Shown one piece after another: positions 1-5,797 of a stretch of 8,275 nucleotides of DNA. Position numbers and translations under genes: made by a program. Numbering within the stretch: the first letter of the stretch is position 1; each line of letters opens with the position of its first letter. The stretch is taken from positions 1 through 8,275 of the forward strand of contig JAYTPK010000161.1 of the NCBI GenBank assembly GCA_043747295.1. Direction: 5' to 3'. The stretch is from JAAFIP01 sp043747295 (GTDB lineage Bacteria; Pseudomonadota; Gammaproteobacteria; Burkholderiales; Burkholderiaceae_C). Below the pieces are notes generated by a model. That model saw only the letters and a program-made list of their open reading frames with translations. It had not been told where the DNA came from and made no database searches.

Positions 1-61
1 CCTGATAGTGTGATGGAGACTTGGAAGGCGTTGGCTGGGTAGACCACAGCGCACTACCTGT

Positions 62-79
62 GGGCGGTGCTTATCGCCC
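62..79 (-). other. Second short hairpin downstream of cyclase gene
   Basis: GGGCG (62-66) pairs with CGCCC (75-79) around an 8-base loop. It lies 22 bases beyond the 8-bp hairpin on the minus strand and shares the heptamer GCGGTGC (64-70) with it (102-108). There is no T-run. It could be part of a tandem terminator or a degenerate palindromic repeat. The whole stretch 1-133 otherwise contains no supportable gene. Confidence 0.25.
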
Positions 80-100
80 CCATCTATGCGGAGTCCATAG

Positions 101-121
101 TGCGGTGCGTCGGGCACCGCA
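101..121 (-). terminator. Perfect 8-bp hairpin just downstream of cyclase gene
   Basis: TGCGGTGC (101-108) and GCACCGCA (114-121) are perfect reverse complements around a 5-base loop. On the minus strand this GC-rich hairpin begins 12 bases after the cyclase stop codon, where a terminator would be expected. No T-run follows, so it may act as a weak or Rho-assisted terminator or 3' end stabiliser, or be only structural. The same bases form part of the repeat that resembles the end of the EamA gene. Confidence 0.35.
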
Positions 122-133
122 GCCTGCAAGCGA

Positions 134-3100
134 TCATTTCTTGCTGGATTTGCTGGCAAGCTCACTCAACAACTCTTTCGCCGCTTGCAGATCTTTGGTA
201 CCAAAACCTTCCGTGAACCATTGGTACACCCCAGATAGTAATTTGTGGGCCTTTGACTTTTTGCGCTGGCTTTGCCATAGCCGCGCAAGACTTATTGCGG
301 CTCTTAATTCAAAGGATTTCGCCTGTTGATTTTGTGCAATGCTGATGGCTTTGATAAAGTAGGCCTCCGCTTGCAAATGAGCATGCGACTGTGCTTGGAC
401 GGTGGATGCTGCTTTATCGGCTTTCAATGTCAGATCACCTTTGAGCCGATACAGTTCCGCTTCATAAAACAGCTCCCCTGCTCGATTAGCTGCCTCCACG
501 GCCTCGTCCAGCAAGCGCAGTCCGCTCTCACTATCACCCGCATGGTTCAAGGCTTCTGCGAGGATTGAAAGAAAATAAGGGCGGTAAACGGCTGCCCCTG
601 TAGCGTTAGCGGTCTCAATGCTTTGTCGCATGAGCGCGATGCCCTCCGTGGCCTGCCCTTGTTGCGTGAGTGCCCAGCCCTGCGCAATAGTGCCCCAAGC
701 TCGGTACAGTGGCAAACCCTGCTCGGTAGCCAGAGTGATGCCCTTGGTGGCGTGCTCTTGTGCGGCATCAGCCTCTTGCCGATACTGGTGGAGCCAGGCT
801 AACCAACACTGTGCAAATACAAGACTAAACGGATGTCCTAATTCTTGGGCATACGTCAACCCCTCTTGCCCCAACACCAACGCACGATCCGGATAGCCTA
901 AAATCCACATGGGCAAGGAATAAAAGCCACGTGTCGTCACACCCAGGTCAATACCGTAAACACTGGCAAGCCCGCCATGCTGCTCGCGCACGTACATGGA
1001 TTTGGCTTGTTCATAGTACTGGGCAGCCTCTGCCACAATGCCTCTCTGAAACAGCGCCATGCCCAAGTGGTAACGGCTGAGCATTTTCAGACCCACCTCT
1101 GCCTGACGCTCACCTTGCTCAACCAGTTGCTGGGCTAGCTCCAGTGCGGGTTGCGTCTGCCCACGAACCAGGTAGTACAAAACCAGCCCCCGAACGGCTT
1201 GAAAATGCTGAGGGGTTTCTGCTACCTCCTGGCTGAGCTCTTGCGCGCGCGTGTAGATTTTGGACAGCTCCGGTGCGGCATAACCTTTCACAGCAGCAAT
1301 GGATACCCCCAAGGTCACATTCAGCAAAAACTCTTGTTGTGCGCCTGCCGGGGTACTGGCCTGGGTGGATAGAACCTCTATGCCTTTTGTGAGGTGTGCG
1401 ATGGCTTCGTGGTGCGCCAAGCGCTGCGCCGCTCGCTGCCCCGCTTGCAGCCAATAGCCCACACTTTCGGCAGCACAACCGGCCTCCGTGTAGTGGTACG
1501 CCACCAGCTCTGGTTCGGTTTTGACCAGATCTGCAAAATTGCTTTCCATCACCTGTGCGCAGCGCTGGTGATAGTGCTGACGGGTTCGCCGCAGCATGGA
1601 CTGGTAGGCCGCATCTTGCACCAGTGCGTGCTTAAACACATATTTGGCAAGCCGCAACTGCCCGCGTTGGTGGATCAACTCTGAGTCAACCAGCTTTGCC
1701 AAACCCTGCTGCAAGTTTTTTTCTTCAATCACAGACAGGGCATGCAGCATTTCATAAGAAAATTCTCGCCCAATGACAGCGCCAAGTTGCGCAACCTCTC
1801 GCAAGGCGGGTGTCCGGTCCAGACGCGCCATCAGTGAATCCTGCAACGTCATGGGGATGGCCATATCGCTCAGCGGACGTGTGAGCCGATAGTGATCGTC
1901 CTCCTCTTGCAGCATGTCCGACTCCAGCAGCGCCTTGGTCAATTCCTCCACAAACAAGGGCACGCCATCGGCTCGGCTGGCAATGTGCGTTATCACTTCG
2001 GGTGGCAGATGCTTGCCCGAGGTCAAGCGGGCCATGATGGCCTCTGCCTGGGCGGGCTCTAGTCGATTCAGCATCACCGTGGTGATATGCGAGCGCAGGG
2101 GAAACAACGCGACAAAATCCGGCCGAAATGTGAGCAAAGCAAAAATGGAGGCCGAGGGCGCTCTCTCTACCAGCAGGCCAAGCAGCTCCAGTGTTGTCGG
2201 GTCGGCCCAATGAATATCTTCCCACAGCACCAGCACGGGTTGGCGCTGCGCCTCGGCCAGCAACCAGGCGCTGAGGGCCTCTAGTGTTTGCTCGCGCTGT
2301 TGCTTGGCAGATATGTTAAGGGCTGGGTAGCGATCCTCTGGAACTGGAATGGACAGCAGCATCGCAAAAAGCTGCACCATATTTTTAATGTCGTCCTCGT
2401 GGGGCTTGAGCTGCCGCTCCAGTGCTACCAGTTTTACCTGGCTATCGGCTTCACGATCCAACCCCAGAAGCTGGCGGATGTGCACAGCCACCGGATATAA
2501 AGCACTGTTTCTGTGATAGGGCGAGCAGCGAAACGTGACGCGGGGGAAACCTTCCTGCTCCGCTTGGGATCGCATGGCGTTGACCAGGCTCGACTTGCCG
2601 ATACCAGCCTCTCCGCTGATCAGCACCACCTGTCCGCGAACTGCTTTGCTTTGTTCCCAGCGCTGGCGCAGCAGGGTGATTTCTGCCTCACGCCCAATGA
2701 GGTGCACAGCATCATGGCGGGGTGCGCTCTCTGTGCTTTGTTCGTACGCCCGCAGCCCCACCACTGTCCATACCTCAACAGGCTCGCTAGCACCCTTCAA
2801 GGTCTGTAGGCCCAGCGTTTCCAAGATGAAAGTGTCAGACACCAAGCGCAAAGTAGCCTGACTGATGACGATCGTATTGGGCAGCGCCAAAGCCTCTAGG
2901 CGCGCGGCAACGTTGGGGGTTTCGCCCAACGCCAGTTGTTCATGTCGTCCGTCGCCGCCCATCTGCCCCACCACCACTGGCCCGGTGTGAATTCCAATGC
3001 GTACAGCTAGTTTGACACTGTACTTTGCTTGCAATTGATGGTTCAGTGTCTCCATCGCAGCGACAATGTCCAGCCCTGCAAACACAGCACGCTGGGCGTC

Positions 3101-3619
3101 ATCTTCGTGAGCCTGAGGGTAGCCCAAATACACCAACAAACCATCGCCCAGATATTGGGCAATATGACCCTCGTACTGGTGTATCACACCAGCGGCGGTT
3201 TCTTGGTAGGCGCGAACCACTTCGCGCCAGTCTTCAGGGTCAAGCTTGCCAGACATCGCTGTCGACCCCACCAGATCACAAAACATCACGGTAAGCTGAC
3301 GCCGCTCAGCCGAAATTTGCGGCGCATTAGGTGTTCGCTCTGGCGTGCTGGCGACTAATACAGTGCTTTCCTGCTGGTCTGCTTTTAACGGCAGCCTTAC
3401 CTCATCGAGCCACCGCGTTTCTCTGGCAGTGGCGGCACCTGTCCACACCAGTCCTTTGTTATCCTCGTCCCGCGCTACTCCGCGAAAGACAAGCTCAGTG
3501 CGGACATCCTGAATCTCCTCGTCATTCAAACCCAGGTCACGCCGCAAGGCTAAATACGACAGCCGCTGCTCAAAGACCAGACGCCCCGTGACATTGATCA
3601 GTATTTCATAAAATTTCAT
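134..3619 (-). CDS. Class III adenylate/guanylate cyclase with STAND-type ATPase and TPR-like C-terminus
   Basis: Cytoplasmic multidomain signalling protein of 1161 residues. Residues 1-62 form a small module ending in GLVWTG, probably winged-helix-like. Residues ~105-290 are a class III cyclase domain: VMFCDLVGS with metal ligand D115, YLGDGLLVY with second metal ligand D159, and LGETPNVAARLE with transition-state residues N236 and R240. From ~306 (LIGREAEI) comes an AAA_16/STAND NTPase with Walker A GEAGIGKSS (K342) and a Walker B region VLVLWEDIHWAD (E467, D468). Residues ~590-700 look like its winged-helix part, and ~700-1161 are helical TPR-like repeats ending in a family-typical WFTEGF segment. 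The predicted reaction is NTP to cyclic NMP plus pyrophosphate, gated by the ATPase/TPR sensor; the signal is unknown. No transmembrane segment is seen. The purine-selecting positions are Q155 and L229 instead of Lys/Asp, so ATP versus GTP choice, and even activity, is uncertain. ATG start with no clear Shine-Dalgarno. The family assignment is firm; the physiological role is unknown. Confidence 0.93.
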   Translation of the reverse strand: MKFYEILINVTGRLVFEQRLSYLALRRDLGLNDEEIQDVRTELVFRGVARDEDNKGLVWTGAATARETRWLDEVRLPLKADQQESTVLVASTPERTPNAPQISAERRQLTVMFCDLVGSTAMSGKLDPEDWREVVRAYQETAAGVIHQYEGHIAQYLGDGLLVYLGYPQAHEDDAQRAVFAGLDIVAAMETLNHQLQAKYSVKLAVRIGIHTGPVVVGQMGGDGRHEQLALGETPNVAARLEALALPNTIVISQATLRLVSDTFILETLGLQTLKGASEPVEVWTVVGLRAYEQSTESAPRHDAVHLIGREAEITLLRQRWEQSKAVRGQVVLISGEAGIGKSSLVNAMRSQAEQEGFPRVTFRCSPYHRNSALYPVAVHIRQLLGLDREADSQVKLVALERQLKPHEDDIKNMVQLFAMLLSIPVPEDRYPALNISAKQQREQTLEALSAWLLAEAQRQPVLVLWEDIHWADPTTLELLGLLVERAPSASIFALLTFRPDFVALFPLRSHITTVMLNRLEPAQAEAIMARLTSGKHLPPEVITHIASRADGVPLFVEELTKALLESDMLQEEDDHYRLTRPLSDMAIPMTLQDSLMARLDRTPALREVAQLGAVIGREFSYEMLHALSVIEEKNLQQGLAKLVDSELIHQRGQLRLAKYVFKHALVQDAAYQSMLRRTRQHYHQRCAQVMESNFADLVKTEPELVAYHYTEAGCAAESVGYWLQAGQRAAQRLAHHEAIAHLTKGIEVLSTQASTPAGAQQEFLLNVTLGVSIAAVKGYAAPELSKIYTRAQELSQEVAETPQHFQAVRGLVLYYLVRGQTQPALELAQQLVEQGERQAEVGLKMLSRYHLGMALFQRGIVAEAAQYYEQAKSMYVREQHGGLASVYGIDLGVTTRGFYSLPMWILGYPDRALVLGQEGLTYAQELGHPFSLVFAQCWLAWLHQYRQEADAAQEHATKGITLATEQGLPLYRAWGTIAQGWALTQQGQATEGIALMRQSIETANATGAAVYRPYFLSILAEALNHAGDSESGLRLLDEAVEAANRAGELFYEAELYRLKGDLTLKADKAASTVQAQSHAHLQAEAYFIKAISIAQNQQAKSFELRAAISLARLWQSQRKKSKAHKLLSGVYQWFTEGFGTKDLQAAKELLSELASKSSKK

Positions 3620-3680
3620 AGTTGTTATTTTATATAGGGCTTGTGTTTCAAACTTATTTTTTTATCAACGCGACCAGATA
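3620..3680 (-). promoter_or_regulatory. AT-rich leader upstream of cyclase gene
   Basis: The minus-strand sequence before the cyclase ATG is markedly AT-rich, including TTGATAAAAAAATAAG, TTGAAA and TATATAAAAT about 10-18 bases before the ATG. These resemble promoter hexamers, but no pair has the usual 16-18 base spacing, so I cannot define one promoter. No Shine-Dalgarno is seen, so a short leader or leaderless transcript is possible. The rest of the spacer to 3810 holds no supportable gene. It has a 7-base direct repeat CAATGCT (3704-3710, 3714-3720) and two TGGCCA palindromes (3751-3756, 3771-3776). Confidence 0.25.
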
Positions 3681-3791
3681 TGACCGCAGTGATGCCTACA
3701 AGCCAATGCTGTGCAATGCTACTGGCAAGTTATACGCCATCATGCTGCACTGGCCAAGCTGGGGCCTCAATGGCCATCCCGCTTTGCACAG

Positions 3792-3841
3792 TGGCTGGTT
3801 GGGTAGACGACTACTCGTCGTGCGGCGCATCCGGCACCGCA
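3792..3841 (+). repeat. Flanking repeat copy B, overlapping EamA stop
   Basis: Counterpart of the blocks at 32-121. It covers the last codons of the EamA gene (AVPDAPHDE and stop) and the first ~20 bases beyond. A 5-bp inverted repeat (ACGAC 3807-3811, GTCGT 3817-3821) also spans the stop codon. Together with copy A it brackets the cyclase gene as imperfect direct repeats about 3.7 kb apart. Confidence 0.4.
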
Positions 3842-4719
3842 CGCTTGCGTAGCACGGTGGCAGCGATGCCGCTGGCTATGATCACTGCCATACCTGCCCA
3901 CGCGATGGAGGGTAGCTGGTCGTTAAACACCACTAGGCTGGCAATCGCGCCAAACACTATGCCGCTGTATTGCAAGCTGGCCACCGTCAAGGTAGCGCCA
4001 GAGGCGTAGGCGCGCGTCATGCACAGCTGGCCTAGTGATGCAAGGATGCCGATGGGCAGTATCCACAGTGCCTGCGGCCATTGCCACGCTGATGCACCGT
4101 TGATGGCAATGCCCACTGCGCCCAGCAAAGCAGAAGCAACCGCAAAATAAAACACCACCCGCGCTTCAGGCTCGCCTGCACGCGACAGGGCGGTGACCTG
4201 AATATAAGCCAGCGCCGCTGTCATGCCCGACAACAGGCCGATCAAGCCTGCCCATTGCTGGTTTTGGTCGAAGGCGGGGCGCAGCACCATCACCACGCCT
4301 GCAAAGCCAGCCAGCACCGTGCCCAATAAACACCCTTGGTGCCAGCCTTGGTTGGTGTTGTGTGCTGCGTTCTTGCCAGCCTGGCGGTACAGCAGCGCGC
4401 CGCCCACCACAAACGCTGCTACCCACACGCTGCTCATGTAGTTCAGCGTCATGGCGGTAGCCAGTGGCAAATAGGTAATGGCATAAAACCAGCCTCCCAG
4501 CGACACCACGCCAATCACACTGCGCCACGCGTGCATGCCTGGCAAGCGTGTGCCTAGCGATACACCTATGGATCGTGCCCAGATCCACACAAACACCACG
4601 CTGACGATGCCCCGGTAACACACCAGCTCAATAGCGCTGAAATGTGCAGACGCGAACTTCACGCACACTCCCATGAGCGCGAAGATGAACGAAGCAGCAA
4701 TCATCCACAGGGCTTGCAT
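3811..4719 (-). CDS. DMT superfamily transporter, EamA family
   Basis: Inner-membrane transporter of the drug/metabolite superfamily, 302 residues, the usual length for a two-EamA-domain protein. Ten hydrophobic segments can be placed at about residues 3-23, 30-50, 65-85, 88-111, 130-148, 156-178, 188-208, 218-239, 245-265 and 271-290. The two five-helix halves are the internally duplicated EamA repeats. Typical features include an early VCVKFAS after helix 1, a CYRG motif in helix 2, and a short charged tail (RKRAVPDAPHDE). Such proteins export amino acids, metabolites or drugs; the substrate cannot be read from sequence. I chose the ATG at 4719; an in-frame TTG at 4725 would add only two residues, and neither has a strong ribosome-binding site. 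It lies 140 bases after the acetyltransferase gene and 191 bases before the cyclase gene on the same strand. Its last codons resemble a sequence at 100-121 beyond the cyclase gene (see findings). Confidence 0.92.
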   Translation of the reverse strand: MQALWMIAASFIFALMGVCVKFASAHFSAIELVCYRGIVSVVFVWIWARSIGVSLGTRLPGMHAWRSVIGVVSLGGWFYAITYLPLATAMTLNYMSSVWVAAFVVGGALLYRQAGKNAAHNTNQGWHQGCLLGTVLAGFAGVVMVLRPAFDQNQQWAGLIGLLSGMTAALAYIQVTALSRAGEPEARVVFYFAVASALLGAVGIAINGASAWQWPQALWILPIGILASLGQLCMTRAYASGATLTVASLQYSGIVFGAIASLVVFNDQLPSIAWAGMAVIIASGIAATVLRKRAVPDAPHDE

Positions 4720-4762
4720 GGTCAATTTACCAACGATTTAGTGCTGTAGTCCAAGTATTTAT

Positions 4763-4797
4763 TGCTCAATCAGCTATAAAAATAATAGCATTGTGCA
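4763..4797. repeat. Imperfect AT-rich hairpin between GNAT and EamA genes
   Basis: Inside the 140-base spacer 4720-4859 an imperfect inverted repeat can be drawn. The inner stem is GCTAT (4773-4777) with ATAGC (4785-4789) around a 7-base loop. After a two-base bulge (4771-4772) come CAAT/ATTG (4767-4770 with 4790-4793), a T-T mismatch, then TGC/GCA (4763-4765 with 4795-4797). No T-run follows on the minus strand, so it is not a classical intrinsic terminator. From memory, short GCTAT...ATAGC palindromes are common between genes in Comamonadaceae genomes, so it may be a member of such a dispersed family. The rest of the spacer holds no gene, and I could not identify a convincing promoter for the transporter gene. 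Confidence 0.4.
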
Positions 4798-4859
4798 TTG
4801 CATACACGGTGCGCGCTATGACAAGTAGCCTATCTTACTAAAGCTACTCTAGGCACTAG

Positions 4860-5351
4860 CTACAACCATTTTTGCAAAAACAGGGCTTGACCCGCAGCGG
4901 GGTCTAGCTGGTAGGCTGCGAATCCGAAGCGTTCATAGCTTTTTAGTGCCACGCTATTGCCGCTTAAAACCTCTAAGGTGACTTTGCAGGCGCCGCGTGC
5001 TGCGGCTTCGGTTTGCACCGCCTGCATTAGCGCTTGGCCCACGCCGCGCCCGCGTGCGCTGGGGTGCACGGCCAGGTCATGGATGTTGACAAGGGGCTGG
5101 GCTTTGAAGGTGCTGTAGCCTTCAAAGCAGTTGGCCAGGCCCACAGCTTGTTCACCGTCTGTAGTACTGTGCCAAGCCAAAAAACTAAACGCAAACGGCT
5201 TGGTGGCCAGGTCGTCACACAGGCGCGCTAGATTTTTATCGACCAGCGCCTCGTTGCCGCCCATTGGGTCTAGCGCATAACTGTTAAGCATGGCGCACAG
5301 TGCTGCGCGGTCAATAGGGTCTTGGTAGTTAACACGGCGTACGGTGATCAT
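4860..5351 (-). CDS. GNAT family N-acetyltransferase
   Basis: Cytoplasmic acetyl-CoA-dependent acetyltransferase of 163 residues, a single GNAT domain of normal length. The acetyl-CoA pyrophosphate-binding motif A is clear at residues 93-109 (LAVHPSARGRGVGQALM), with the R/Q-x-x-G-x-G signature at R100, G103 and G105. Motif B follows as GNSVALKSYERFGF at about 131-144, where the Asn and Tyr are the commonly conserved positions. The substrate (small molecule, amine or protein N-terminus) cannot be deduced. The ATG at 5351 starts directly with MITVRRV, a typical GNAT beta-1 start. No good Shine-Dalgarno is seen; the GGAGG near 5354 is on the other strand. The gene begins 27 bases after the rhodanese stop, so it is probably the third gene of a gcvP-rhodanese-GNAT transcription unit. 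Confidence 0.92.
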   Translation of the reverse strand: MITVRRVNYQDPIDRAALCAMLNSYALDPMGGNEALVDKNLARLCDDLATKPFAFSFLAWHSTTDGEQAVGLANCFEGYSTFKAQPLVNIHDLAVHPSARGRGVGQALMQAVQTEAAARGACKVTLEVLSGNSVALKSYERFGFAAYQLDPAAGQALFLQKWL

Positions 5352-5378
5352 ATGGAGGCTTAAATTTGTGGCTTAACT

Positions 5379-5795
5379 TTAAGGTTTAACCATTGGCCAA
5401 TTGCGTATAGCCCATTGGCTCATGCCACCATTCACGTAGCTGATGTTGCTGTAGCCTGCGGCGCGCAGCTGCTCAGCCACGCGGGACGATCTGTTTTGCG
5501 TATTGCAGATCAGCAGCACGGGCTGGTCTGGCGACTGCGGTACTTCTTTGATACGCTGCGACAGCTGGCTCATGGGGATCAGCTTGGCGCCTTTGGCCAC
5601 GCCCGTGGCGTGTTCGCTAGGCTCGCGGATGTCGATGACGATGGCGCTAGATTTGTCTAGCGCTTCTCGCGCAGCCTCTAAGCTCACCACTTTAGGGGCG
5701 CTGAGCCCGTTGGCTGTTTGTGCGGCAGCGCCGATGCTGACGCAGCACAGCAGGCCAAGTACAAGCTGACGCGTGCAGACCATAAATAGCCGCAT
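5379..5795 (-). CDS. Exported single-domain rhodanese-like sulfurtransferase
   Basis: Predicted periplasmic rhodanese of 138 residues. The N-terminus (residues 1-26) is a Sec signal peptide: MRLFMVCTR as the positive n-region, then a hydrophobic core through LVLGLLCCVSIG and an AAA-Q cleavage area near residue 25. The adjacent cysteines C17-C18 are not in a convincing lipobox. The mature domain has the rhodanese CH2A-like VIDIREPSEH (D55, R57) and an active-site loop CNTQNRS with nucleophile C97 and R102. This six-residue loop is the length seen in sulfurtransferases rather than Cdc25-type phosphatases. The likely role is persulfide transfer to an unknown acceptor such as thiosulfate, cyanide or a periplasmic thiol. 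I chose the ATG at 5795 because its A is the last base of the gcvP stop (TGATG). An in-frame GTG at 5828 would lie inside gcvP and add an unlikely charged extension before the signal peptide. The ATG at 5783 is another possible start. Confidence 0.9.
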   Translation of the reverse strand: MRLFMVCTRQLVLGLLCCVSIGAAAQTANGLSAPKVVSLEAAREALDKSSAIVIDIREPSEHATGVAKGAKLIPMSQLSQRIKEVPQSPDQPVLLICNTQNRSSRVAEQLRAAGYSNISYVNGGMSQWAIRNWPMVKP

Positions 5796-5797
5796 CA
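5793..5797 (-). promoter_or_regulatory. TGATG stop/start overlap between gcvP and rhodanese gene
   Basis: On the minus strand the gcvP stop TGA (5797-5795) shares its final A with the ATG of the rhodanese gene (5795-5793). No convincing Shine-Dalgarno precedes this ATG, so initiation probably depends on ribosomes finishing gcvP. This is the basis for the rhodanese start chosen here. The overlap is seen directly; coupling is an inference from the arrangement. Confidence 0.65.

Larger units (their letters stand above)
32..121 (+). repeat. Flanking repeat copy A (possible displaced EamA 3' end)
   Basis: Two blocks here match the sequence at the other end of the cyclase gene, in the same orientation. 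TGGCTGG-GTAGAC (32-44) matches 3792-3808 except for four extra bases there. The 22 bases 100-121 match 3820-3841 with 3 differences. Read on the minus strand in the EamA frame, 120-100 encodes AVPDAPH, as in the transporter's C-terminus, and all three differences are at third codon positions. The distance between the blocks is 44 bases longer in this copy. It may be a displaced remnant of the transporter gene's 3' end, or chance plus a shared palindrome. Confidence 0.4.

Noticed and set aside
21..329. Open frame of 102 codons on the plus strand at the left edge
   Set aside because: Two-thirds of it is antisense to the cyclase C-terminus. It starts at TTG and has no recognisable family. The short GWVD similarity to the frame near 3800 is better explained by the nucleotide repeat.
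3751..3776. TGGCCA inverted repeat as a terminator for the EamA gene
   Set aside because: The stem is only 6 bp of a self-complementary hexamer with a 14-base loop and no T-run, so it is easily a chance pairing.
3622..3852. Open frame of 76 codons on the plus strand in the cyclase-EamA spacer
   Set aside because: It starts at TTG without a ribosome-binding site, overlaps the end of the EamA gene in antisense, and shows no recognisable domain.
5351..5360. GGAGG sequence next to the acetyltransferase start
   Set aside because: It is on the plus strand, so it cannot serve as a Shine-Dalgarno for the minus-strand gene, and no plus-strand gene follows it.
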